64,000 bases of DNA from Nannochloropsis oceanica. Its lineage: Eukaryota; Sar; Eustigmatophyceae; Eustigmatales; Monodopsidaceae. This document shows positions 51,696-64,000 of this stretch, piece by piece (the stretch's first letter is position 1; each line of letters begins with the position of its first letter). The stretch spans positions 310,001 through 374,000 of the forward strand of contig CP038134.1 of the NCBI GenBank assembly GCA_004519485.1, written 5' to 3'. Under the pieces are notes generated by a model that had not been told where the DNA came from, did no database searches, and saw nothing but the letters and a program-made list of their open reading frames with translations. Both the position numbers and the translations under genes were made by a program.

Positions 51696-53559
51696 AATTA
51701 TTAATTATTTTTTGTAGTTTCCCACTGTTTAAATTATCGCGTGCAACCCATCCGCGGACAAATACAAACACAAGTGCTTATCCAAATATGCCCAAGTATG
51801 TCACACAAGTCGATGAACACAATAAATCAAAACAATCCAACTCAAAGACGGGCGGATCGACACAAAGGGGTCATTTTAGCAACACTTAACAACCGGAAAC
51901 ATATGAGCCGTCGGGCCCTTCAAGGCCCCATAGTGGATCCACAGCTACCAAAAAGATGGGAAGCAGAATTGTAATCGGCATGGAACACCATAAGCAGCAA
52001 CCACGCAACAATACAGCGGCTGGAGACAACGTCAGCAGTTGTTGTAGATCCTTCTAGTTCTTTCAATAGCCATTCATTGGGCCAGAAATTATTCGCGTGT
52101 ATCATTACTCGTTGTTGCACTCTGTTTTTGAGCAGTAAACCATACACATTGATAAGTGAAGCGGGGGGAAGACATTCTTGCTACAGTGACATTCCAGTGC
52201 ACACATCTGCAACACAGCACACACACACACTCACATAAATAGGCAATATTGGCTCCCAGTCTTCTCTGAAAAGTATGGATGTGGAGAATGGCCAAACACA
52301 CGGAATTCAAAACAAAGATTCACACAAGGAAAGTTGCCCCTTTCATCATTTAACACACACACCTAAACCAATCAGACATGCATGTAGATAAAAACAGCGT
52401 GCCCCCACACTCTTCCTCTCTTCTTGCATTGCACTCCATGGAGCTGGTTCTGTGCTAAATTAATTGATGAAAGCCATATCTCAAGTTTCTCTCTCAGGAT
52501 GGTGTGTCTATTTAAGACCTATTCCTTCCCCCTCGTTTGCCCCCACTTCTTCATGTCTTTGTGAAGACCCTCCTCCACTCCCATGAGATCACCATCACGC
52601 TCTATGCGCATACATACTAAACCCTTCGAGGATCGTCCTAGACAGAAAATACAATGATGCCCCCATCCTCGCTTTTCTCCCTCGGTCAAACTCTTCGTCT
52701 TGGTAGCGCGCATGGCAGACAACGCATGTCATATCCTGGAGCCTCTCCTTCTTGCTCTTTCATTCCACATAAAATGCAGACCGCATGAATCACCGATTTA
52801 CTCGTTTAATAGATTTCAATCTTCCCATATAATTACGCAACACCTCTCATTATCTCGTATGTTTCTGTCCGTTGGACTACTTGTCCAAGGCAAATGGATC
52901 TTCACCTCGCTTTCTCTATCACCTCTTTTGTCTCTTGCATGTCATGATCATCATCATTTGTTCAATTGTCGCTGTCCCCAATTCAATCATTACTACGTAT
53001 TGCATCTTTTGCCAGGCAAAATATAGTGAATCAAATATTGTGTATCACGAAGAAATAGAAGAGTTTAAAGCAAGAGCGTCTTTCGTCCGCAGACAAAGAA
53101 GACGCCATCCTTCCTATCCTTCCTCTCTTTCTCGCCCTCCAAAACTTTATGTCAAACCACACCATGTGTGGCAACTCTATTGAAAATACAAATAGACACA
53201 CACAGAATGTCGTACTTTTCATCATCCTCCCATCTCGTTCGAGGACACAGGTGGGAATAGTCGGTAAGCCCCTTCTTGACCATCACGATAAGATACCTGC
53301 TTTGACACTGAGCAGGCAGAAAGAAAAGGTGAATGATTCCTCTCTCTCTCTCAAAATGCACCGTACAAATGATTCGCGCGCAAATCCCCAGATCCCTTGT
53401 CTGATTCATGCTCAAACGCACAAGCACTCACCTTTCCCTCTTTTCCTCCTCTCTCCAAATTCACGCTCTTTCCTCTACTTGATCTCACGCTCACGCATTC
53501 TCTCTCTCCCATACACCAAAATGTATGTCACTCCACCACCCAACCATTCCTAATTCATC
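51696..53559. other. 1.9-kb intergenic region, no gene seen
   Basis: This AT-richer stretch lies downstream of the megasynthase, with short (CA)n runs near 52210-52232. Overlapping short frames on both strands have no domain. Confidence 0.45.
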
Positions 53560-56500
53560 CTAAGGCAATCCAGCCGCCGCCGTCTCGACGGACACGGGCA
53601 CTTCATCCTCCTTCGTCTCCTCCTCCGACTCCTCCCTCTCGCCCCTGACGTGGCCCTCCTCAATTTCAAACACTGCCGGTTCATGCTGCAGGTAAGTTTT
53701 GAGCGCCTCCACATTCCCGACCTTGGTGCGAGGCCTGCTGGCCCGGCGCTTTAGGAATTCCAGCGCGGTGACCTCTTGCTTGCACTTTTCATCGGACTTG
53801 GCACCGCCGCGACACAGGGCTGGAATGATATCGAAAAAGATGGACTGATAGACCAAGTTGATCTCGGGCTTCAACCGTTTGCTCATGTACGCCCGCATAT
53901 CCTCCACGGAGGCCGTGCGATCGACGGGCCGACCCTTAAATTCCTCTGCCCAGTCCGCCAGGGCAGAGATTGGCACGTAGTTAGACTCGGTGATTACGTA
54001 GTGACGGATGGCTGTGCCGCGCGCCGATGAAGGGGTGTGCTTCATGTGCCCTACCACAAATTTGGCCACGGCGTCCGCAGACATGAGGAAAAGCTTGTAT
54101 TCCCCCAGCTCCTTAGCTGGCAGGAGGCCGGAGTCGTGGATGCACTGCATGAGGCGGACGAGGATTAAATCCTTGGCGTATCCTGTCCCGAAGCGGCCCT
54201 TGCTGTTGGGTGTGATGTAGGGGAGGCGGTAGATGACACAGCGTAGGTTGTAGTGCCGGGCAGCGAACTGCAGTATGTCTTCGGCCTTGCGCTTCACGTC
54301 AAAATACGGCACGGTCTTGAGCAACTCCCGGTCCTCGGGATCGGCGTAGTCCATCGCCGTCAAGGAGGAAGAGGAAAGATAATGGATGGAGGCCCCGTTC
54401 TTTCGCGCCATGGCAATCACGTTCATCAGCCCCGAAATATTAACCGGCACCAAATCAGCGTCCATGGCCCACTTCAGGCTCCCGCCCGTGTGCACAATTG
54501 TGTCCACCTGTGCCACAAGATCCTCATATACCGGGCCTGTCATTCCAAAATCCTTCTGGGCCACATCGCCGGGCACGGGCTTGATGGACTTGGCAAAGGA
54601 GTCCTTCCAGAGGGATAGATCGCGCATACTTTTCTCAATCATCATCAGCCCACCTTCAGTCGTCTTCCAAGGGCCCACGCAAAACAGCACCGTGGCGCCG
54701 CCCTTGATCAAATAACGGACCATGTGCGCACCGTTCAGGAACTCTGCACCAAAAAGTAACACCTTGCTGCCCTTGAGGTTGCTGCTGGTAGACAGACGTT
54801 TAAGCTTGGGTTGCGATACAATTCGGCCACTCTCCGTGCAGGTCTCGAAGCGGGAGGAAATCATGCTGTTCATCTCCGCCTTGCTGTGAAGCACCTTGAC
54901 TTCTTCCACTTGATCTGCCCCTGCCCCATCTCCTTTGCCAGCCCCGCTGCTGCGCGCCTGGAGCTTGAAGATCACTTTGGCCACGTCCTCCAAAGTCATG
55001 CTCGGCGACATCTTGACGGACTCCATCTCCACATTGAAGTGCTTCTTCATCCTACCCCCCAACTCCACAAAACCCAGTGAGTCTAGCCCCAAGGCTGTCA
55101 ACTGCGCCGTCACCAAAACAGTGGTCACGCCCGTGATGGAACGAATTTCATCTGCCAAAAATGCCGAGATCTCCTTGGCACTCATGAAGCTACTGTTGGC
55201 TGCCACCGCCCCCAAAGAAATCACTTCGTTTAACTGGTGCGACCAGGCCGCCTGCGAAGGGAACATGTCCCGGGTCTGCTCCTTGAAAAACATGGTCACC
55301 ACCGGGTTCAATCCCACCACCAAGCCCGTCTCCAGCATCTCCATCGCCCGCGTCGAGCTCATAAACTCCATTCCCACCTTCAGTTGGAACTTACGCGCAG
55401 ACAAATTATTCTTCAGGATGCCGACATCTGAAAGAGAGGCCATGTTGAATGTCGTGCCCGGCAACCCCTGCTGGCGACGATAGCGCATCAGCGCATCCAA
55501 ATAAGCATTGGCGGAGGAGTAGGATGCCATACCAGGGCCACCAATCAAGGCCGCAATCGACGAAACGCACACAAAGTAATCAAGCCCCATATCCAAGGTG
55601 TTCTCGTGCAAAAACCAGGCCCCACGCGCCTTACAGTCTGCCACCTCCATGTAGTTCTCCGGCTTCATTTCGGGCAGCAACACGTCTACGCTCACACCCG
55701 CCACGTGCCACACGGATTTGACCGGAGGAGACATGGTCTTTGCGTGGGCGCACAGTTTCTTGACGTCCGCTTCATTGCCTGTGTCTATGGTCAAGACCTC
55801 AAACGTCACGCCCGTATGCGCCGTAAGATCCGAAAACGCCGCCTTCACCTTGTCCGTATTGGCCGAGCGGGTAGTGATGAGGAAGTGCTTCGCCCCTTGA
55901 TCGAAAGCATACCGCACCATGGCCGATCCAAAGCCACCAGCCCCGCCCGTGATGAGATAGGTAGCGTTCTCGTGGAATACCGTTTGTGGCTTCTCCACCA
56001 CCACCGACAAAGGCTCATATCGCGCCGCCGGCCCCTCCCCCACCTTGGCGTAATTAGTCAGGACGATCTTGCCGACATGCTTTCCCGTCTTCATCAGGTC
56101 CAAGGCCTCCTTCATCGAATTCATGGGGAATACTTGCGTGGGAATCAAATCGTAATTGCCTGCCTCGAAGTTTTTCCCAACCTCCATGGCAACTTCCGTC
56201 GCCAGAGTCGGGTTGTCGAGCACCATCCGGTCCATGTCTATGGCAAAGAAGGAGATGTTCTTCCGGAACGCCAGCAAGTCCAACCCGTTGTTGTCGAAAA
56301 TGTCCATCTTTCCGATCTCTAGAAAGCGACCCGAGGAGCGCAAGGCCTGAATTCCTAGCCGTTGATGCTTGCCCGCCAAGGAATTGAGGATCACGTCCAC
56401 CCCCTTTCCGTCCGTGTCGCGCATCAGGTCATCGAACCAATCGGTGCTACGAGAGTTGTAAACATGCGTCACACCCATGTCCCGCACCAGCTGCCTCTTT

Positions 56501-59500
56501 TCCTCTGAGCCAGCTGTGGCAAAGATCACAGCACCAATGTGCTTGGCGATGGAGATGGCCGCATGCCCGATCCCGCCGGCTGCCGAGTGAATGAGGACCG
56601 TCTCTCCCTTGCGGATGCGGGCCAGGTTGATCAAAGCATGGTGGGAGGTATTGAATACCGACTGGATCGACGCCGCGTCCTCAAAGCTCATCTTCAGTCC
56701 TCCAAACGGTACAACTCTATACGCAGGCGCATTGAGGCGGTTGGTCAAGCAGCGGGGCTCGTTCAGCAGCACTTTGTCCCCCACCTTAAAATTCTTTACG
56801 TCCGCCCCTACAGCTGTCACCACCCCAGAAGCCTCCAACCCCAAATTCTTCCCATAGAAGGACGCCTCATAGGACTTCTCGGGCAGCAAGGACAAAGCAA
56901 TCATAACGTCACGGAAATTGAGAGCCGCCGCATAGACATCTACCGTCACTTCGTCCGCCTTGGGCGCCGGCAGCTCCTGCAGGCAGAACTTGGCCCCAAT
57001 CTTGCCCGGTGTGTTCTGACGCTCCACGTCTGCAAAAAAGGAGACGTTCCTGGCGTTGGTCCGCACCGACTCGGAGCGAGCCGCCACCTTGTCCACGGCA
57101 TTGAAGCGCGGCACTAAAATCTGTCCTGCCTCCGACACGGCGTAGGATGTCTCGTGCGTATTGGCCACCACCAGCTGTGCCAAAGCCCCCAGGCCCGTCC
57201 TCATCGCCGCCAGATCCACGTGTTTGGTGGCAACACCATTCAACTCACTCTTCAAGACCGTGGAAAAGCCTTGCACCACACCATGGGCAGGCTTGATCTC
57301 CCCTACGTACACCCCGTTCGTCACCAACCACAGGCTCTTGGGTTTGTCGGCGCATTTGAGCAAGGCCTGCGACAGCTTCAGCAACCGACTGAATACCATT
57401 TCCCCAATTTGCGACTCGTCATTCAATCCCGCCAAAAACACCACCCCCTTTAGAGGCACCACCACCCCATCTTCTGCGGCCGTGCTACTGTCCGTCGTGA
57501 TCTCCGAGAAATCCGAATCCTCGCACGAGGAGTCTGAGCCAATCAAGCCTGTGATGGCACCCTCATAATCCTCCACTGTCGAATCGTCCCGCAGCGAGCC
57601 TCCCTCCCCCACAACAATCACTTCCGCTTCACACGCGGAGTTCAAGGCCATGATTTGCCGACGCAAATCCGTTGCCGCCTGCATGCTGTCCGTTACCAGC
57701 AAGTAGCGGCCCGGCTGTGTTACCAAAAGGCCCTTCATGGCACCTGCCACCACTGAATCTTGCGCCTGTGCCGTGGCCCGACCCGTGAGTGTCAGAGTGC
57801 TGGTCCACTCCTCCCGTGCTGCCTTGCACTTTATGTCCGCGGCAGTCGCCAAAGGCAGCGCTGCCGCCGACACCTGCGAGGCTAAAGTCACCCAGAGGGG
57901 CAAGTCATTAAGGCCTCTTACGAAAACCAGCGCACTGGGCGCTAGGAAGGGTGCAAGGAAAGCGACGGCGTTAGAGGAGACATTGGCGCCCTCACCTTCA
58001 ACGAAAGGCGCAGAGCCCGTGCGGACCCAATCATCTAGCACCACGGCATCAAAGGCCAGGTCCTTTAACTCCTTCTCGGCCTTGTTGCTCATCAGGACCC
58101 GGCGAAGACGGACGTTGGTGGCGCGCTTGGTTACCTTGTTGGCAAGGGAGAGGAGAAGGCCCGAGTTAAAGGAGCCAACGAAGAACTCCACCGTCACAGT
58201 AGCCGGCAGCTCAAGCAAGGACAATGCCTCAAAAACAGTGAAGACCCGCTCCTCCGCCAACTCTAGCACGCGGAAGACGTAGTTGTCTCCGAATGCCTGT
58301 TGGTTGGCCAAAATGGTCTGCTGCAGCGTGGCAGCGACGCGGGAGGCCTCGTACACTTGGAAAGTAGATATAGCAACCAAATCCTCCACGTCCTCACCCG
58401 TCAGCAGTACATGCTTCTCCTCCTTCCCCTTCGTAGCAGCACCACCAGCAGCAGCATCAGCTTTAGGCTTGATCTTATCCACAAGGGCCTTGACCAAGCC
58501 GGCGCCCACCTCGTCCAAGCCACCCACCTTGGGGAAGGCAGGCATGGCCGAAGTGGAAGCACACTCGCGGACATCCACTCGATCAATAACCTCCCGGATC
58601 TGCTCGGCGAGCGACCGCTGCACGGGCCCACGAGGCTTGCGACCAGTTGTAGGAGCGATAGCGGGAGCAGCGGCCGGCTCGGCCTCCAAGGCACCCGAGG
58701 CCTTGAGCTCCTGTACGAGGTATGACGTCAGGTCCTCGTTCTTCTCTGCAGACCACACCTCAACGACAGCGGCGGGGGCGACCTCGATGGCCAGGGGACC
58801 CTTGGAAAGGAGGGCATCGTAAGGCTGCCAGAGGAGATTGCAAAGCTTGTAGTTATCGATGATGGAGCCAATAATGGAGAAAAAGCCTTGGATGTAGATA
58901 ATGAGCTGGCCCGTGCTATCGTATACAGCAAAATCTCCCACCTTCTGCTTCCGGCCAATGACCATGCGGCTCTTGTCCGGTATGAGGTACACATAAAGCT
59001 CGTCAGTGGTCGGCTGCCGAATGAAGTGCCCAGCGTCAAAGCCACCTGCGTAGTAGACGGCCGAGTCGTCCGCGAGCATAAGCAAGGGGTGAATGACCGA
59101 GTCGAGAAACTCGACGCCAAAGACGCCACCTTTCTTGGTCCATTTCTTGTTGTCATACTTGATCTTGGAGATAATGGTCTTGCTGCCCGGCTCCAGGTAC
59201 GCAGACTGGATGAGCTGGAAACCGCCCAACCACTCCATCACGCCCTCCACACAGTAGTGCCCGTAGAAGGCCTCCTTCGACGCGTGCTTGCAGTCTGTGT
59301 GCTTGGCAATCAAGTCCTTAAGCCCTGCTTTCCCTAAATCATTCAGTGCCAACCCGCCCATAATCCCATACGCCTCGGGTTTAAAGCCCTTGGAAAGCGA
59401 GCCGTCCTTTTCCAACAGCTTGCTCTTGATGGCTAACCCCGTGCAGTGCGTGACGTACACGGGCTCTTCGTCAGCCTTGTCGCGGATTGGGGCTGACCGG

Positions 59501-62500
59501 ACCTCGAAGGAGCGAATATCGTCCTTGATCTCTTTGAAAGTCAGCCCCAGCATGGAGGGTACCTCGCCCTTGCTCGCCACAGGGATGCGGCACATGCTCT
59601 TGAACTCCACATTAGCCAACGTCACCGGCGTGGTGTGGGAAGCCTCCAACGCCATTTCCACAAAAAACATGCCAGGCAAAATCGTCTTCCCCCCCATGCG
59701 ATGGTCAAGCATGCTCTTGTTTGTCCTATCAGAAACCTCCACCAAGAAGGCACCCTCAAAGAAGCGTTGCCGGCCCGCCACCGGTCCATCGTGATATTGC
59801 CCAAAGCGCATGTCAAATCGCATGCTTGGTAAGTTTTCGTACAGGGGCTTCTTGATAAAAGGATGCTTGGGCATGTCTTCTTCAAAGGCATATCCCAACG
59901 CCGTATACCACGGCTTCAGATCCAATTCCGCCCCACGCTCAAACAAATTGCCAAGCGCTTCCAAGAAGCGGAAATTGCAAGAGGCACCCTTCTTGAGCGT
60001 GGGAAGGACCGTTGCGGCCTTACCAGTAGCACCCAGCACCTGCTTGATGGGCGATACGAGGGTCTGGTGTGGGCCAATCTCCAGCACCACGTCTGGCACC
60101 GTGTCCCCCGCAAAGGCCGTCTCCAAGGCCTTCTGGAAGAGAACCGGGTACCGCACGTTCTTGCACCAGTAATCGGCATCCACCTCCGTCTCCACTTTAC
60201 CCGTCACCGTCGAGATATAAGGCAAGCTCCACCCCGTTTCTCCACGCTGGTCCAAGAAGGAAAGTCGCTTCTTGATCGATTCAAGGACAGGAATCATGCG
60301 AGAAGAGTGGAAGGCAATGTTGCCCTGCACAAAAGTCATCGCCGTGCCCTCAGGAAACAGGCCCTTGATCTCGTTCAGCCGCGCCTCGCTTGACGCCAGT
60401 ACCACCGACTCGGGTGAGTTGACACAGGCCACCTCAATGTCCTCTTGTCCCCGAATGCACTCCACCACGCGCTCATGCGACAAGCCCACCACCAACAAGC
60501 GGCCACAACCCGCCATCTTCTGCTGCTCTTGCGAACGATGGTACACGACCTTGACTGCCTCTTCCAATGTGAGAAGGCCTGCAGCGTACGCCGCCGCCAC
60601 CTCTCCCGCCGAATGGCCCGTCACCACATCAGGAAAGACACGGAAAAACTTGAGAAGCTCAAACAACCCCACCTGCACCAAGAATGAGATCGGCTGTGCA
60701 TAAATCGTGTCCCGCATCTCATCCGTCGATAAGGACTCGTTCTTCTCCAAAATAGACCAGCCCGACAAGTCCTTGAAAATCTTGTCCGCTGCCTTGACTG
60801 CCTCTTGATAAACAGGGAAAGCCATCAATGACTTGCCCACGCCCGGCCACTGTGACCCCTGGCCCGTGAACACATATGCCACTTGCATCTTTCGCCCCTC
60901 CCCCGAAGGCTGGACGTTACCCGTGGCGGCAAATGCAGCCAGGGCTTGCTGCATTTCCTCCACGGAGGAGGCAATGAAGGCCTTGCGGAACTTGAAGCGG
61001 GAGCGATTCACCCACATAGTTCCACACAAATCTTTGAGATCTAGGGCATCCTTCTTCTCGTCCAGATAGGCCGCCATTCGCTCGGCAAAAAGCTTCAGGT
61101 GCGCCATGCTCACGGCAGACAAGGGCAAAAGGTAGCTGGTTGGTTCATCGTTCACACTAGCGGCAATTACGGGGGGCATCGCAGTAGCCGCCTTGGCAAG
61201 CTGGAGGTGGGCAGGGACACGGTATTCCTCGAGCACGACGTGGCCGTAAGACCCACCAATGCCAAAAGAAGAGAGGCCGACCACCACAGGCTCGCCATTC
61301 TCAGGGAAGGGCTCCACTTCCTGTTGCACGCGCATGTTGTTGGCGGCCCAGTCATAGTCCGTGCGGGGCGTCGTCACACCGGCTGTGGGCAAGAACACCC
61401 GGTGCTTCATCATCTGCACGATCTTGATGACGGAGAAAATTCCGGCCGCCACCTCGGCGTGGCCAATATTGGACTTGACGGAGGCAATTCGAATGGGGTT
61501 CGTCTCCAGGTCATGCGACTCCCCAAAGACAGAGCCAACCGCGTCAACCTCGATCACGTCACCGACGGCCGTGCCCGTGGCGTGGCACTGCATGGGTGGG
61601 GAGTAAGGGGGGTTCGAGAGGGGTATGAGTGACTACGCATAACAAAAATGTATTCATACATTTTCACGCGCACCAACCCAAGCAAACATTTAAAACTGGA
61701 CCGAAAGGCAAGTACAAAGACAAATACGCCCGTATACACACAAGATCTATATATCAAATGCCATTCTTTCCCTCTTCCCACCCCCGCCTGTCTCTCCCCC
61801 TTGATCCCATCCATACCTCCATGTAATTCAATCGCTTGAACGGAATCCCCGCCGACGAAAATGCACGCATGTACATCTGACGCATCCCGTTCGGGCAGGG
61901 CTGCTCATATACGCGTCCAGCTCCGTCCATGGAACTATCAGCCGCACCAGCACTGGCAGCAACTGCACGGGAGAGCTTGACCAAAATCCGGTTTCCCAGC
62001 TGCTCCGCATCAGCCATGCGACGCAACACAATGCATCCCATGCCTTCCGCGCGGAAGAAGCCTTTGGGTCCGTCCTCATCGAAGGGATGGCAAGCAGGGC
62101 CTTGCACGAGCACACCGCAGGCTTGGAGGGAGAGATGAAAGTCTTTTTCCGACAGATAGTTAATGCCGACGACGATGGCCGTGTCGCAGTCACCAACGGA
62201 AAGCGCATTGGCAGCCAGGGCAGTGGCAACCAAAGAGGAAGAGCATGCCGTTTCCAAGGTGACACTGGGGCCATGTGTACCGAGGAAATATGACACTACA
62301 GGTAAAGATGGAGGTAGGAGGGGAGGGACGTGGGTCATTGGAATTTTGTATTAGTATTTTGCCAAGTAGACATGGAAAAAAAGGATAATGAATGAAGAGA
62401 AATGCCGCAATTGCGGTGGCGTTTGAAAAAGTGGATAAAAATTAAAGCAAGGAAGGGAGAGAGGGAGGGAGGAAGGGAGGGAGGGAGGGAGGGAGGGAGG

Positions 62501-63945
62501 GGGAAAACATGCTGGCCCAAGCATGCAGAGGGAGGAAATGAAGGCATATACATGTACGCACGCACAAGAACAACACAATAGTACACATAAACAAACCAAA
62601 ATCAAAGCCAAACAAAAATATTTTCTTAAAAAAAAACTTCTATACATATGTACAGAGCTCAAAAGAGAAAAGCGTTCCTCACACACAAAAGCTCGCCTTC
62701 CCCCCAACCCACCGCAACCAAAGCATACCGTGATCAGCAATAGAGCTCATCGCAGAACTGCGCAAGAATGTCTCGTCGGGGGCATCGACAGATGGCAGAA
62801 AAGGGCAGTATCCCGCGACGAAAACGCCTGTGCGGGTCTTAAAAATCTCGTGCAATGGGATGCCGGCATCCTCAAGGCCCTCGTACGCAGCCTGCCGTGA
62901 TTGGATTGGGTTGGGGTAGTGCGGGGAAGAGGAAAAACAAAATTAGAATCAATGGTATCAATACTGCCCATAAGCTCTGCGTTTCGTCCATCTGTATATA
63001 GGGGGGGCAGAGGTATAGATGGGAGGTGCTGCGATTTGAGTGAAATCAAGAGCGAGCCCCCACACTTCTCCCCCAAGCCCCCCTCCTGCCCAAAGCATGC
63101 CCCTCCTCTCACACAACCCTTGCCCCTCTGCAAAAGACGTACTTGGAGGGCAGCCAGCTGATGCACGTGCATGGTCTTGGTGAGTTTGCCTTGGACATTG
63201 AACATATGGGCATCGTACGCAAGCACTTCGTCCATCGTGAACGCCATGGCCTCCTTGGACTTGAGCTTCCACGGATGGTCATCGTCCTCGTCCACGTCCG
63301 AGGCATGGTACCGGCCGCCAGCCACTGTATCCACCGATATCTATGTTGGTGTGTTGTGTGGTGTAGTGCGTGGGAGAAGAGGGATTTGCATGGGTAAGAG
63401 CGTGTACGAGGGCACGGCGCCAAGCTGAAAGATCATTTGCGCATGTGAAGCTTCTCCGTCCCAATTTGGAAACTGGTAAACGCGGATGATCACGCTATGT
63501 GTATGTGCAAAGTATGTGGAAATGGTACTGAATTTATGTTGATAAGACAGGCTCAACACATGGGGTATGCACGCAGGAAAAAGGGGCTGCAGGCGAAAGA
63601 TCGGAGATTGTCCTTCTTCCCTATGTGTTCCTTGAAAAAGAACAAAAGGACCGAAAAAATGATAATCACACACAAGTTTCCCGCACACTTCTGCTTGCAT
63701 GATCACATGGGCGTAATTTCAACCCTTTCCTTGGAAGTGCGCGCACCGGCAGGCTTTTCACAGCCTTACTTTATTGGCGCCAACAAGTATCCTCTCCCGA
63801 GGCATCAGGTTTTTTGCCCTCTTTTATTACTTACCTGGCGCTTGTCCCGGATAACTTCGTAGAACTCCTCGCGAGTCTTGATATTGGCAGGCAGTGTGAT
63901 TGCGGCACCGATCAGGGCCAACGGGAGCGCATGAGGGGCATTCAT
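53560..63945 (-). CDS. Type I highly reducing polyketide/fatty-acid synthase with terminal reductase
   Basis: The model has five exons, 63945-63835, 63340-63143, 62891-62729, 62295-61817 and 61587-53560, giving 2992 residues with all junctions in frame. KS: TACSSSL (Cys about 175), ECHATGT (His 319) and KSNIGHAE (His about 360). AT: VFTGQGSQWPG and GHSAGE (Ser about 643). DH: D-H-x4-G-K-T-I-L-P-G at about 945. Residues about 1400-1850 resemble a decayed C-methyltransferase without the glycine-rich SAM loop. ER: NFRDVMIAL (about 1874) and HSAAGGIGHAAI. KR: TGGAGGFGS (about 2193) and SYSSANAYLD. ACP: LGLDSLG (Ser about 2486). The last 400 residues (from about 2589) form an NAD-binding reductase like those that release thioesters as aldehydes or alcohols, with Y-F-D-V-K as Y-x-x-x-K. 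No targeting peptide is seen. It probably makes long saturated or hydroxylated chains released reductively; the product is inferred. Confidence 0.9.
62453..62503. repeat. (GGGA)n microsatellite in a megasynthase intron
   Basis: A run of GGGA units lies in the third intron (62296-62728), the same unit seen in RAD21. Confidence 0.9.
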
Positions 63946-64000
63946 GGCTCAAGAGGCAGAACAGCAGCAGTTCGACGCGACTCAGACCTCCTATTTTTGG

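Noticed and set aside
1-64000. tRNA, rRNA, CRISPR arrays, bacterial operons
   Set aside because: None was seen by eye. Short RNA genes could be missed without a covariance-model search.

Overview
This window is eukaryotic nuclear DNA. The genes are separate, run on both strands, and carry short GT-AG introns (55-433 nt in my models). They include ER, mitochondrial and nuclear housekeeping proteins: RFT1, RAMP4, RAD21, mitochondrial HSP70 and mitochondrial carriers. The best guess is a photosynthetic stramenopile, probably a eustigmatophyte of the Nannochloropsis/Microchloropsis type. The reasons are a bicarbonate transporter with a signal peptide followed by a plastid-type 'HAF' cleavage motif, an aspartate-oxidase route to NAD, a giant reducing type I polyketide/fatty-acid synthase, and a compact GC-balanced genome. 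The species is inferred, not proven.

Layout. 1-1565 (-): SLC4 bicarbonate transporter, cut by the window edge. 2270-3661 (+): membrane-anchored alpha/beta hydrolase. 4267-5625 (-): GT14-like glycosyltransferase. 6136-7398 (+): unrecognised membrane protein. 7618-9325: mobile-element remnant plus a 1.3-kb pyrimidine tract. 9530-11678 (+): RFT1. 12494-13408 (-): basic hypothetical protein. 14511-15957 (-): four-exon succinate/fumarate-type mitochondrial carrier. 16068-16497 (-): possible tiny gene. 16552-17201 (+): RAMP4/SERP1. 17709-22730 (-): PPR-SMR protein. 23216-24479 (-): ECHDC3-like enoyl-CoA hydratase. 26110-26470 (-): small mitochondrial-type membrane protein. 27387-29599 (-): mitochondrial HSP70. 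30362-32239 (-): L-aspartate oxidase. 33661-36701 (-): RAD21 cohesin kleisin. 38310-39467: second remnant with a GGA tract. 42087-43331 (+): LCM-type methyltransferase. 44294-46658 (+): eight-exon SDR. 47088-50993 (-): golgin-like coiled coil. 51279-51695: third remnant. 53560-63945 (-): five-exon KS-AT-DH-(degenerate MT)-ER-KR-ACP-reductase megasynthase.

Most genes are independent. Several serve the endomembrane system (RFT1, RAMP4, golgin, GT14-like) or mitochondria (carrier, HSP70, ECHDC3-like, the small membrane protein, perhaps PPR-SMR).

The most unusual signal is a dispersed repeat present in three fuller copies and one partial copy. Three copies encode the C-terminal zinc-ribbon/RuvC-III end of a TnpB/Fanzor-like RNA-guided nuclease, with a C-x2-C followed by an RDGNxxRNI motif. 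The coding end is followed by a shared noncoding end of about 200-280 bp, which is where the guide (omega) RNA would be expected. Two of the copies are fused at the same point to long polypurine tracts. All copies here are remnants.
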